A stretch of 64,000 bases of DNA from contig CM043961.1 of assembly GCA_014529385.2 (NCBI GenBank), forward strand, positions 16,038,478 through 16,102,477, written 5' to 3'. The position numbers were made by a program, and so were the translations under genes. This document shows, in pieces, positions 34,736 to 46,052 of the stretch. The stretch comes from Adiantum capillus-veneris. Its lineage: Eukaryota > Streptophyta > Polypodiopsida > Polypodiales > Pteridaceae. The notes under the pieces were generated by a model, which made no database searches, was not told the origin of the DNA, and saw nothing but the letters and a program-made list of their open reading frames with translations. Each line of letters begins with the position of its first letter. Position 1 is the stretch's first letter.

Positions 34736-35331
34736 CACCTAATATAACATCTCTTGTTTCATATCCACTAATAGGTACTCTGGTGCGAGTTCAGTCGGTC
34801 ACTCTCTCATCGGGTCATATGTCTCTAGTTTTGGTCCATGTGTCTGGACCCCTCATAGTGTGATTAGTGTATGGAGCCCCGCTACCCCAATGCATTTAGT
34901 GTTGGAACCCTCAAACTTAAGGATCCATCAGTCTAGGTATAGAAAGACGTGGTTTACTAAATGAATCTTCCACTCTAGTTCTCACCAGACTCACTCTCAC
35001 GGTTTCTAGTTTTGTCTCGGACAGTTGGCCTATAAGTGCTACGATTGACGTAGTATTGATGAATAGGTCCTCCAAAGTACATATATCTCTCTAGCTCCTT
35101 GTGGTTTAATGTAGAGTACTGTCATTCATACTCATCAAGCATTATCACATGAATATCTCTACCTTCCTTGGAGTTCTACCAAACATCGAGCGAACTTATC
35201 CGAGCAAGCTCAAAACCGAGCAAATTTATTAAGCGACTTGCTCAAGTATATGTATACTTCTTCTCTAGAAAGAGCTTTCTCTAAACTCAAACAATAAACG
35301 TCAGCACCATTGCTAGTCTCTTATGGTGCTA

Positions 35332-35333
<2 letters not shown>
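34736..35333. other. Region upstream of gag remnant
   Basis: This would be the leader side of the minus-strand gag. No LTR, primer-binding site or ORF is recognisable. Confidence 0.4.

Positions 35334-35403
<70 letters not shown>
35334..35403. repeat. (CT)n(AC)n compound microsatellite
   Basis: About 34 bp of CT followed by about 36 bp of AC. Confidence 0.95.
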
Positions 35404-35405
<2 letters not shown>

Positions 35406-35589
35406 AAGTGTTTAATCAATAATTAATTGGTAAACATGAATAGCCATTAAAGCCTACAAACCCTTACTATACATTTGTTTGCTTATTCCTTCGTCAATAA
35501 CACAACATTGTGGGCAGCAATGCTACTATTCTCTCCTAAGCTATCCACCTTGTCATGGGTACTGGCCTTGATATTAACTACTGAAAAAT

Positions 35590-35860
35590 CTATGCCAAGC
35601 AGCTCATAGAAGTTCAACTTTATGGCCTCCTTATGGAGACTCAACTTTGGCCTTCATAATATGAGGTTGGCATCCAAATTGCACATCACATCCCGCTTCA
35701 TGCATCAATTGAACAACTTCTTTCACAAAGATTGAAGATGTGGCTCCCTTCCATTTTGGATCATTCTTTGAAAAAATCTAGTAGATGTCAGGAAGGTCAT
35801 ATTTTTTTGCGGCAAAATTCAATATCTTTTGAGATTGTGTCTATTCAAGATAAGGTGGTA
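35590..35860 (-). pseudogene. Unrecognised protein-like minus-strand segment
   Basis: A minus-strand frame reads KILNFAAKKYDLPDIY, stop, IFSKNDPKWKGATSSIF, VKEVVQLMHEAGCDVQFGCQ and PHIMKAKVESP. Composition and length look like former coding sequence, but I do not recognise the family. It could be host gene or transposon debris. Confidence 0.3.
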
Positions 35861-35985
35861 TGGCGATCTTGCTAGCTGGATGAGGGAAAGAATTGCATTG
35901 TATCAACAACGCATTGTTTTGCACACCATAGGGACTTTCCAAACCAAGAGCTGCCATGTCCAACCACCAGGAAGAACGCAACCAG

Positions 35986-36382
<397 letters not shown>

Positions 36383-36416
<34 letters not shown>

Positions 36417-36423
36417 GGGGGGG
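36383..36423. repeat. Poly-G tract
   Basis: 33 consecutive G, one A, then 7 G. Likely quadruplex-forming. Confidence 0.95.
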
Positions 36424-36622
36424 TCATAAAAAGAGGAAAATTCTATAACCTTTATATCACCCGAGTGTGCGAGATTTGTTATTCCATTTCCCTCTTGAAT
36501 AATAGGTCATGATTTTATTGCTCGTTACCTTCATAGTAATTGCACTCTTTTGCAATATTGTGCCTAATGTGAGCAAAGAAGTGAGCGACAACGTAGGCAC
36601 TGAGAGGGTGCTTCTCTATATT

Positions 36623-36793
<171 letters not shown>

Positions 36794-36799
36794 TAGCCG

Positions 36800-37125
36800 C
36801 GCGCTCGTCAAGCTTAACCATCATGTAGTTGTAACCATGGCCGACGACAAAACTCATGGCCCTTGTTTATTGCAAAACAAGTTGTACTTTGATTGATGCT
36901 CCCGACTGCTTGGCTAAACGCCGCAAGGCTACTTCCAAATAATTAGGCTCCCTCAACAAGGAGCTTGACTTCCTGCCAGCATTTGTCAATTTCAGCTTAA
37001 GTGCAGTAGAGCGGTGTCGTCGTCGTTCTTGATGGCCAAGAATGTGTGGGCATGCAGCCTTCGCATTGATGACTTCTCTTGAGAGATGCAACAATAATAA
37101 TAGAGCTGTTAAATATTGCATATTG
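36800..37125 (-). pseudogene. Unrecognised protein-like minus-strand segment
   Basis: Minus-strand frames read MRRLHAHTFLAIKNDDDTAL and, after one shift, AEIDKCWQEVKLLVEGA, stop, LFGSSLAAFSQAVGSINQST. An alternative frame (37121-36867) is open for 84 codons. One of these was probably coding once. The family is not recognised. Confidence 0.25.
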
Positions 37126-37200
37126 ACACTCTTTCTATACGGTTTTGTCAGAACTCGCCTATCAGTAATGTAATCACTTTTCCTTTTTAAGCTCTATGCT

Positions 37201-37205
<5 letters not shown>

Positions 37206-37280
<75 letters not shown>
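37206..37280. repeat. (GA)n microsatellite
   Basis: About 75 bp of uninterrupted GA. Confidence 0.95.
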
Positions 37281-37284
<4 letters not shown>

Positions 37285-37700
37285 TCATCTTCATTCTTGC
37301 CAAATCCCTCCTTCCATGTGCCTTCACAATCATGTAGGCCCTATCTTCACCCTTCATGTCAGCATTATCTGCATGATCTTCATCACCTCCCCGGCTCGTG
37401 CCCATGAAGCCCTCGTTGATAAGGGTCTCCTCTCCGCAACTCGCCTTGAAAACTCAAAAAGAGGACACAAAAAATTCTCAGAAAGAGTCCACTCTGACAC
37501 GGACTCCTTTATCTGGTTGTTGATGAAAATGACTATACTTGACCTTCTTGCCTTAGCTAGTGTAACTCCAACAGGCTTCTAGCCTTTTCTTGCCCAACCT
37601 TGTCGCTATATGACACGTGAAGGCATTAATGGTGGAGGTTTAATTTGTCGTTGATCGAACTTAGTCTTGCAAAAATACTAGCGCTTCCCCTACCAGATGC
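37281..37700. other. Non-coding region with a decayed copy of the 36.6-kb hairpin
   Basis: ttctcagaaagagtcca (37475-37491) and ggactcctttatctgg (37501-37516) parallel the arms of the hairpin at 36623-36680, with several mismatches. Nothing else is recognised. Confidence 0.45.
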
Positions 37701-37765
37701 CCTTCGATCCCTGGACGTCATACCTCGAGGCACTCTATCTTAACCACCTAGGCTAGCACGTGACC
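37695..37765 (-). mobile_element. tRNA-like sequence, possible SINE head
   Basis: On the minus strand tagcctaggtgg (37755-37744) fits a Pol III A box, and ggatcgaagg (37710-37701), about 47 bases downstream, fits a degenerate B box. The spacing suits a tRNA. No intact cloverleaf, tail or target duplication was seen, so a tRNA-derived SINE fragment or tRNA pseudogene is the most I can say. Chance remains possible. Confidence 0.3.
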
Positions 37766-38546
37766 CTGAGCTTGATGCGAGGTCATACGTATAAAAGTCT
37801 TGGCCCCCTATTGTGGCGATCCAACATCCTGGATCCCGCTTGTCTTGCAGATTGAGGCGCATTTGTTGATCCCTTTACTCCGCCCCCATATCACTTATAG
37901 ACGTGGCTTGCCAACCAAATCCAATGAATGGAGACACTCATATTTGCCTTTCCTAGCCAACAATGTTGTTTCAAAGCTGTATGTTGTAGCAGTCAACAAC
38001 CTAGTCACCGCTTGGAGGGGGGTACCCTGTGGGGTGCTCAGACAAGTGCGTAGTAGGATTTCACTTTGTTCAAATTTTACAAAATAGAGTAAAACTTAAT
38101 AGGGGTGGGACAAATCTACAAGGTAGTGGAGAGGCTCCAGCATGAGGACAACAGACATGTTAAAGGAAGCTAAGGAGTGGATCCTAGTTGTTGCATATAA
38201 TGGGATCACAATCTTGTAAGAGTCGCACGTGAAGGGAGGGGAAGATGTTGAAGCCCTGTGGGCATGGCTGATTATCCTACGGTCGAGAAGGTAGAGATGT
38301 TGACGATGGTGAATGTGTCGATCGAATTACCGTGGATTTTACTGCATCCAGCTCATTGAACCTTTTGATCGCACGCATTGTATGTGCGCTTGTGTCGCTA
38401 CTGTTGGAGGGCCTCTTCGTTCACTTTTGTAGTAGATCAAAACATTCCTGTAGCATTCACAAAAAATGTGGCACTCTTCTATTTCTTCAAGCCGGGCCAT
38501 TGATAACTAAGTGAATTGGTAGATGGACTGATGCGGCACTCACCTT
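37766..38546. other. Non-coding region
   Basis: ORFs at 37800-38087 and 38332-38514 have no recognisable motifs. Confidence 0.4.

Positions 38547-38574
<28 letters not shown>
38547..38574. repeat. (CA)n microsatellite
   Basis: 28 bp of CA. Confidence 0.9.
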
Positions 38575-38577
<3 letters not shown>

Positions 38578-40725
38578 TTGCCCAAGCATCTACCATGGCT
38601 TGATTATCTATGACCAGGGGCGTGCTTTGGGGGAGGTGTTTAGGGACAATGATAGATAGATAATATGTAGTTTGATGCTAAATGCTTCCTATTATGATTT
38701 AAGTTCATAGTATCTTGTTGGGTTTTGCTCGTTTTTATGATTGCTCGGAAAGGTTTTCTCGGAGTTTGAAATTCCCCCTTCCTTGTATATAAGTATTTCT
38801 ACTCCATTAATTCCCCCATGTTGGGTTTGTCACATTATAGTAGATCATTTTCACTCCATTCTTGTATTTTTACAAACCCATATGTGTACGATCAGTGTAA
38901 ACTGGAGTTACCATATTTAGTCGCCTAAGCTTCACATTAGAATGTCTAGCTTTGGCAACTTTTTCTCAGTATCGACATCAACCTTATCCTTGGTGGCTAT
39001 TAAACCCCACTTGTCCACAATATAGAATTTTGCACAACTAAATACATGGCTCCCTCGTCATTGAAGTATCGATTGCAGCTATAGTTCACAGAAACTATGT
39101 CCTTGAACTTGCTCGGTCTCTGTTCTAAAAAATGGGGAATAGTCACTTATGAAACGCACAAAAACTCTATCACTCTCTTTCCACCACAAAATGGTCTGCA
39201 AGCACACACATCCGCCGGCATCGACACACACACAAAGAGCAAGAGAGAAGAGGGGGGGAAGGGGAAAAGCAACACTGAGAGGGGAGAATGGCTTGATCTT
39301 GCTCAGTATAACACTTTTATAAACACCACAATGCCAAAATAGTGAGCATCACAAAAAACTAGCCCCTAGGGCTCCTCATTTGGCTCTCACAGATCACTAA
39401 CTGTACAAAAAGGCCCCCAAATGACTAAAAAAGGTTGTTTTATAGGGGTCTTTATCCATTTTTAGCATCTTTAATTTCATTGGACAGTTAGTTGGCAATT
39501 CAGACAAGCTTTGAAGCCTCCTTGACCGACTCTCCACCTATTTCCCTTTTTGCCACACTCACACATGACTTCAAGGAGGGGGGCCTAGGCTTCAACTTTG
39601 AAAGGGGGACCCCTTTGCATGAATGCAAACTTACAGGCCCATTTTCCACATCAATACACCAGCATCAAAGCCGCCAATGGCATCGGCCCCCACAAAGTCC
39701 GCCATTGTGCGCTCAAGAGCACCTCCATAGGCCACACACAGTGCCCACAAGCAAGGCATCGTAGCCCACGCCATGAGGAGCTCCCCCTTTTTTCTTGGAT
39801 ACCTAATGCTATGGAAAAATTCTATATATATGGTGTGCAACTCTAGCTCACCACTCCCCGTGTGGGATCTTGAAGCGGCCACGTGGTGGACCCTTAGCTA
39901 CTGAGCCCTCCACAATTTTAGAAAACCTCCATAAAACCTCATCAAAAACTAGTTACCTCTCCCAACTTTGGAAATCTCCCAAATTTTAACCACATGCCCA
40001 ATCACCAACCTGTAAATCCTAGGTGAAATCCCATCATATCGTCTTTGATTCTCAAAAAACTTGCTCTCCTCCGACCCCTTTACAACTTCGAATGACGTGC
40101 TCAAATTTAGAAGGAAATCACATGTACACATTCCCCCGTTAATTGCTACTACCTTCAACCTGACGTATCTTAGCAACCGAGAGCCCGATTGACGAGCCAT
40201 CAATTTGTGATGATTTGACATGTCACATAGTACCCATAGGAATCTTGGCAAGGCTAATAAAGCTCTAGATTGCACGTCTACCAAGGCGGTCGACTTGCCC
40301 CAAAACTGGCCCTTTGCAAACCTATTCATCCACAACTTGCCCATCTGAGATCCGATTGAGCATCCAAAAAGACTGACATCAGCTCTAAGAAATTTTCTAC
40401 AACTGTCCTATCTATCAGGGATATGCAAACCCTTCCACCTTTATACTATGATATCTTTCACTCTAGAGCTCTGTTTGAGGAACTGTTTAGGACCTGCTTG
40501 TAGAGCATTTCAATGACCACATTACAAGGCATCATCCTTGTACTTTGAACACCTTTCTATACCATCCTAATTGGCCTATCTTGGAGCCTTCTTGACCTAA
40601 GAAACCACATCATGCATTCATCTCATATATCACTTACCTGCCAAAGGTCTTTATACATGCTTCAACACTTTGACATGCACATGTAGCCAAACATAGCATT
40701 GCATTGATTGCCAACAACACAAAAG
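38575..40725. other. Long region without recognised genes
   Basis: It contains a TATA-like tgtatataagt (about 38787) in LTR-like sequence that starts near tgttgggttttgctcg (38718). Short ORFs lie at 39097-39342 and 39492-39846, and a 131-codon minus ORF at 40344-39949 (MGKLWMNRFAKGQF...). None resembles a known protein. The downstream gypsy RT fragment suggests that at least part is leader or LTR debris. Confidence 0.35.
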
Positions 40726-41140
40726 CTATGGAGGTTGGGAGAGATTCAAAAGGAGGATTTATGGTAGGAGATCAACAAGCTACTTGAGGCAAGTTTTATC
40801 TATTCGATAAAGGAGTCTGAGTGGGTTTCACCTGTTATTACACCAAAGAAGAATGGGAAGTGGAGAGTGTGTGTAGACTATAAGCCTTTGAATATTGCCA
40901 TAAAGCGGAATTGCTATCCTTTGCCGAGTAGAAAGGCACAGGGGGTATTCCATCATGGATGGTTTTTAAGGATTTGTTTCGATCGGTACTACTTTGGAGG
41001 ATCAATTGAAGACCACTTTCATTTCACCATGGGGGTGCTTTGCCTACCACAGGATGCCTTTTGGTTTGGTGAATGCTTATGCAACATTTCAGGAGTGGAT
41101 GAATAAGGTGTTCGGGCCATACTTGGGTAAGTTCATCAGT
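40726..41140 (+). pseudogene. Ty3/gypsy reverse transcriptase fragment
   Basis: The frame reads INKLLEASFIYSIKESEWVS, PVITPKKNGKWRVCVDYKPL and NIAIKRNCYPLP, then after shifts FISPWGCFAYHRMPFGLVNA and TFQEWMNKVFGPYLGKFI. These are the N-terminal fingers and palm blocks of gypsy RT. The catalytic YxDD block lies beyond the truncation at about 41140. It is closely similar in phrasing to the RT at 52327-52660, so the two belong to related families. Confidence 0.85.
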
Positions 41141-41294
41141 AGCGATCCATACCATCTTTGTGAATCTTTGCCCCTTGTTCGTTTTCAGATTGAAATTTTA
41201 AGTGCATAAGATTCGTGGTTGGTGCCGGTTGGGATGGTACCGCTCCCATTGTTGTTCCCTCTTTGAAACTCACACTCTTGAATTCGTTAGCCAT
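41136..41294 (-). CDS. Small unrecognised minus-strand ORF
   Basis: A 52-codon ORF starts MANEFKSVSFKEGTTMGAVP. Its style resembles the start of a retrotransposon gag (hydrophilic, Ser/Thr/Pro-rich), but it ends where it meets the gypsy RT fragment. Function unknown; it may be the truncated beginning of a minus-strand element. Confidence 0.2.
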   Translation of the reverse strand: MANEFKSVSFKEGTTMGAVPSQPAPTTNLMHLKFQSENEQGAKIHKDGMDRY

Positions 41295-41760
41295 ATAGGT
41301 GTATGATCTCTCTAAAGATGTATCAGAAAGAATTTTCTCTATGATGGACTCTAAGGTCGGAAAAGTTCTTTAATTTTAATACTCTCTTCTATTGAAATAT
41401 GACTAGATTGGTCTCTAATAGTAGGGTTTCTACTCTGGTATAGTCTACGTAATCGCAAAAAAATCAAGAAAACACTCTTGCAAAAACCTTGACCAGTTAC
41501 CTTATGTGATTCATCCAATCCTCCGATTGATATCACTTTGAGCCACACACTCTAGCTCTTATAATCCATATAAAAAACACTTGGTGGGTATGAGTTTATA
41601 GCGGCTCTATTAGTCAAAATCTGAAACCAGCAAAATTTTATCGCACTTTGACAAAAAAAAAATATTTTGCTTGTAAAATAAGCAAATCAACTTCAAATTC
41701 AATTTTGAAAAGACCGATATGCTCCTAGGGACTAGTGCTAGCTATGGAACAAGTCCGGAC
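41295..41760. other. Spacer upstream of palindrome units
   Basis: A minus-strand ORF (41548-41351) has no recognised motif. It would be leader sequence of the small minus-strand ORF at 41136-41294 if that ORF is real. Confidence 0.3.
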
Positions 41761-42893
41761 TTAATCTGTGACAAAAGAACACGGATCGCGATCCATGTAC
41801 CTTTGTGTCAGAAGTAGTTGAAACTTGGTACACAACTTACTGATCCTAGCCTACTGATCCTAGCTATATGATCTTTGTCCAATTTGGATCAGTTTTGGTC
41901 ACCCAAAAGTCAAATCCTAGGTCTACTTGGCGATTTTTGGTCTTAAAGTGCTTTTACCCCCTTTTGACCCACTTATTGAACTTTTTTGGCTCCCTTGCTA
42001 TTGAAGTTTTTTTTGTAATGCTCTCTGCTACAAGCTTGTGTGGTCTCTGTTCAAAAAATCAAAAAAGGTACATGGACCCCAGTCCATGTTCCATCAGATC
42101 TTGACCCCAAATTTGTCATGACGATTACTTGTAGTTTCAGTGGTCTACTCCACAACTTTGTTTTGAATTTGAATGACTTTTTGTTAACCAAAAGCAAAAT
42201 TTTGTGTTTGTCTGCATTTTTTGACTGGGTGCTGGTCTGTTCATGATTTGAGTAACTTTTTTTGTAATTTTTGCTCTTTTGCCTTTAGGGAAAGTTGTTT
42301 GAAATGATGTTAGCTATCTACTCCTCAAATCTTAGTCTCAGATGTTGAAAAGGTACATAGATTGCATGTTTGACAGCCGTTTGACATGAAACTTAGTCAT
42401 CAGAATGTTTATACCTATAGAGGTCAATTCTTACCCCTTTTTGAATTTGAATCTCTAAAAGTTGAAAAACCCAAATTTTGGTCAAGTTCCAAAGCTTTTG
42501 CAATTTTGGTCCAATTTCTTCATTTTGAGTGTGTTTTCAATGTAGATTTCACTCCAAAATTGTGTATTCAGCTGCTAGGAACCTCCCTTGACCCACTAGT
42601 ATCAGTCTCTGTTCAATATGCCACAGAGGTACATGGATCGCAATCCATGTTCCTCCACCAAATAGGATAAAACTTTCCAGCTTGCTTCTCTTGGGTTTGG
42701 TTATCCCCTGTTTTCACAAATGTTTGGGTTTTGATTAGATTTCAAGCTCTGACCATCAAACTTCTAAATTTTCAGAGTTATGGTCTCACTTACCAAAATA
42801 TGGTTTTTTGCAATTTTTGCCCTGAACTTTTTAACCCAATTTGATGGTAGTGTTTGATACTTAGCCTACTCCTAAGTGCTAAATCGAGAGGCG

Positions 42894-42894
<1 letters not shown>
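41761..42894. repeat. Series of four palindrome-bearing repeat units
   Basis: Palindromic sites lie at 41779-41798 (acacggatcgcgatccatgt), 42069-42089, 42352-42368 (degenerate, gtacatagattgcatg) and 42630-42650 (tacatggatcgcaatccatg). Spacings are about 290, 283 and 278 bp. Between them the units share loosely similar phrases (tttggtc, ccaaaatt, ttgaatttg). This is the longest run of the family in the window. Confidence 0.75.
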
Positions 42895-42929
<35 letters not shown>

Positions 42930-43162
42930 CACTCAATAACTATGTGACTATCACGTGAGTGCAGCATAAGCGGTTATTAAATTTCATTTTTCTTTGAGTT
43001 TCACATACAGATGGGTACCATAAAATGGAATTGGAAAAAAAATTGCAGATTGAATAGGAAAAGGTGCATTTGATTTGCCAAAATTTCATAGATAAGCAGT
43101 TTTTAAAATAGTTCTTGAATGTACATAATATACACATTTCTTACATAGTGATCCCCCCCCCC
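42895..43162 (-). mobile_element. MITE-like element with poly-G/poly-C ends, copy 2 (interrupted at its end)
   Basis: It starts with 34 G, then tcactcaataactatgtgac, and ends catagtgat plus a C run. The reverse complement aligns along its length with copy 1 at 25809-26056. The terminal C run continues at 46847-46855 on the far side of the inserted copia element. Confidence 0.65.
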
Positions 43163-43349
43163 TGTTGGGGTATAGGCGCCTGTGCCTTGCCCGGCCGCCC
43201 AGAGTCTGGGCGCCCACTGACTTGTATACCTTATACATAGCATAAGTGTATAGGGGGCTGCTCACTCTTTTGAGTCTCCCCACCCACATCGTGTCTGTCT
43301 CCTTCTCTCTCTCTCACTCTCCGTCTGTGGTGCTCCCCGATCCCCTTCA
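43163..43349 (+). repeat. 5' LTR of young copia element (187 bp)
   Basis: Appears identical to 46660-46846. Contains the inverted pair gccgcccagag/ctctgggcg-like around 43195-43215 and a CT-rich 3' part. Confidence 0.95.
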
Positions 43350-43351
43350 AT

Positions 43352-43363
43352 TGGTATCAGAGC
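43352..43363 (+). other. Primer-binding site (initiator tRNA-Met type)
   Basis: TGGTATCAGAGC, two bases after the LTR. Confidence 0.95.
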
Positions 43364-44750
43364 TATGGTGACCGCGGAGACCACGACGGCTTTGAGAGCT
43401 TCGAGGCGATAGCTCGCTCGCTCTCGACGGTGGAGTTCGATCGCGGAGTTTCACGGAGAGCGATTTTAGCTTGAGGAGCATTGTCTTTGGAGCTTAGGAG
43501 CTTGGTGTGGTCAAGCTTGGTCGAGGAGGCGGTTGCGGCTTCCTTGGTGAGAGGAGCTTTTGAGCTCAGTGGAGCTCGTTAGAGAAGTGCTCGGCGGAGG
43601 AGAGCTTGACATTCGAGTGCTTGGATGCTGTTGTGGCAGAGATCTTGTGTTGGAGCTTGCATTGAGAGGACATTGCATCACGCAGAGTGGAGCAAGAGCA
43701 GGTTCAAGACTGTGTGCAGCTCGTTTTTGCCATTTTCGGGCTCTAAAACGCAGTTTTTCGCGTAGCTCCGTCATACAGAGTCAGATCTACATGATCCAGG
43801 AGTCTAGGTCAGGGTTTTGGCACGCTCCGGACGCGATGGTGATGTCTATTTGCTGAAATTATGCTTTGAATTACAGCAGGTACAGTAGCAAGTTTATTTG
43901 TGCACTTTCGGGTCCCAAAAACACTGTTTTTGGCATAGCTTTCACACCCGGACTCGGATACATATGATCCAGGAGTCTACCTTGGGGTTTTGGCACTCTC
44001 CGGACGCACTCGTCATATCAGAATTGTAAAATTCTGAATGCTGAATTTTCTGCAGCAGCAGTTGTTTATTGCGTGTCGAGGATTCCACACATGGTTTGCT
44101 CTCAGATGTGAGAGTGATATTTGCTGCAAGTTTCCTCACAGGTGGGAGGATACGATGTATGCCTTATGTGGTTTGATGCTCAGGGAGACTAATGTGATTG
44201 CATTTTGAGCTCGGCAATGTATGCCTCGAGCATGTTTTTTGGCAGTCACAGGTAGAGCAGATATTTGTGTACTAGATTTGCAGGTGTTTGCAATGATGTA
44301 TGCAAAGTGTGGAGATTGGTGCATGCATTTGGAGTATGGTTTGATGCGCTTTGGTTGCTCATGGTTTTGAGCGTGCAGTCAGTTTGGTTACTGGTTTTGT
44401 GGCCGTTTTACTGACGAAACTCTGGCGAAATTTTTCCAGGAGTTTTATGCGCATCATTTATGCGATCTAGGTAGAGATTGCGGGTTGCACTCAACATTTG
44501 CGTGCGGTGTTCTCTGCATGTGGGAGATTTGTGCGTGTATATGCATCGATACCGCACAGTGTGGGCTTGGTGATTAGCTCACAGATTGCAGTGTGATACT
44601 AGAGCAGGCGAGGCTTGTATTGACATTGCGGGAGCTCTATTTTGGAGTGTGTCTCACAGGTTTTACATTGTGTTTCTGGCCATATTGGTAGACAGTTTCC
44701 AGGTGTTGTTGGTGAGGTGGTTTTGCTTTCTAGTTTGCTACATTGTGCTC
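43364..44750 (+). other. Untranslated leader of young copia element
   Basis: 1.4 kb without recognisable protein. It holds a diverged tandem duplication: tcgtttttgccattttcggg to tccggacgcgatgg (about 43718-43836) matches tatttgtgcactttcgggtc to tccggacgcactcg (about 43890-44012). gatccaggagtcta is shared. Such leaders usually contain packaging signals; none can be named here. Confidence 0.6.
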
Positions 44751-46052
44751 ATGACAGAGACAGGTGATCGATCAGATTGTGACCTCTCACAGATACGCAT
44801 GTTTGATGGGTCAGACTTTGCGGCATGGAGAGAGTGTATGCTTGATGCATTGACACAGCGAGGGTTGCATCGACCATTGAGTGGTGATGCAGGTAGACCT
44901 TCAAACATGTCTGACGATCAGTGGCAGGAGCTAGAGGAGATGGCACTATCTACACTCTCTTTGCACCTTGTGGAATCTGTATATGCTCTTGTTATGTATG
45001 AGACTACTTCGAGAGCACTTTGGCGCAGATTACATGATATGTATGATAGATCTGAGTCATCAAGGACTCATGTGAGACATGTACATTCACGAGTACGCCG
45101 ACAGGTGACATGTTGGTATTGTGGTCATTCTGGACACGTTAGACGGCGCTGTTTTCGTCGTATGCGGCATCGTAGGAGACATGGCAGTCTCAGAGATGTA
45201 TGTAGTGATGCCATGGACTCAGTTGCTTTGACAGTTGATGCAGATGTAGTGTCGGAGTATACTAGTGACGGGGATGTCACTTTTACCTCGAGCTATGCAC
45301 GAGATGCTATACATGTGGATAGTGCACTCCCTTCGCAGTGGTTGCTAGACGCAGATGCTATGTTTCATGTCACGTCGCATCGTGCATGGTTTTGTAGCTA
45401 TTCTAGCGGAATGCTTGGCAGTGTACGTTTGACGGATGGATCGGTGCATGCGATAGCAGGTGCAGGAGATGTGAGACTGTCATTACCGAGTGGTGCATCT
45501 TACTTGTTACGACATGTGCGCTATGTACCAGATTTGACAGTGAGTTTGATCTCGATTGGTCAGCTAAGAGATTGTGGATGTCAGATTTCGCTACGAGAGC
45601 GAGATTTTGTGATGCATTTGGGTTCGCTAGTGATTGCGAGAGGTGCCAGGAGTGGTACACGTTACCCATTGCATGTGGATCACGCGAGAGACGGTGTTGT
45701 CTCTGTGATCATGCATCCAGGTAGACAGCGAGAGAGCAGGCGAGTCTCTTTTGCTTGTGGGTTGCAGGATGCTTTGCATGGAGTGCAGAGTAGTGAGCTC
45801 GTTGTGCACACAGTTGGGGCACGACTTGAGCAGTCACACAGAGAGGTGACAGAGTCAGACATGCATGCTTTGCTAGTGACTGAGCAAAGCAGAGAGTCAG
45901 TTGTGCGAGATACTTCTATGCAGGATAGACAGGTAGAGCGGTCTTGCTCTAGTGAGTCACGACAGGAGGACGTTGTGCAAGAGTCTATACATACGGAGTT
46001 AGAGCATGAGAGCTCTAGTGAGTCACAGCAGATTGAGTGGTCATGTTTGTAG
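44751..46052 (+). CDS. Gag/protease-like ORF of the non-autonomous copia element
   Basis: Start MTETGDRSDCDLSQIRMFDG is chosen because FDGSDFAAWRECMLDALTQR is the usual N-terminal copia gag block; the frame is open further upstream without homology. SRALWRRLHDMYDRSESSR follows, then with much of gag missing a CX2CX4HX4C zinc knuckle CWYCGHSGHVRRRC (45111-45152). The protease site reads WLLDADAMFHVTSHRAWF (45342-45395): copia normally has D-S-G-A, so the catalytic triplet is D-A-D here. The pre-integrase block LTVSLISIGQLRDCGCQISL is kept. A Ser/Gln/Glu-rich tail of about 110 residues replaces integrase, to a TAG at 46050. It probably makes an RNA-binding structural protein without working protease. 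Confidence 0.8.
   Translation: MTETGDRSDCDLSQIRMFDGSDFAAWRECMLDALTQRGLHRPLSGDAGRPSNMSDDQWQELEEMALSTLSLHLVESVYALVMYETTSRALWRRLHDMYDRSESSRTHVRHVHSRVRRQVTCWYCGHSGHVRRRCFRRMRHRRRHGSLRDVCSDAMDSVALTVDADVVSEYTSDGDVTFTSSYARDAIHVDSALPSQWLLDADAMFHVTSHRAWFCSYSSGMLGSVRLTDGSVHAIAGAGDVRLSLPSGASYLLRHVRYVPDLTVSLISIGQLRDCGCQISLRERDFVMHLGSLVIARGARSGTRYPLHVDHARDGVVSVIMHPGRQRESRRVSFACGLQDALHGVQSSELVVHTVGARLEQSHREVTESDMHALLVTEQSRESVVRDTSMQDRQVERSCSSESRQEDVVQESIHTELEHESSSESQQIEWSCL

Noticed and set aside
42630..42650. Palindrome explained as a protein motif
   Set aside because: The sites sit in different frames with stops nearby, and the arms rather than codons are conserved.
44586..44750. Upstream extension of the young copia ORF as coding
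   Set aside because: The extra residues are hydrophobic and unlike copia gag; the MTETGD start fits the family.
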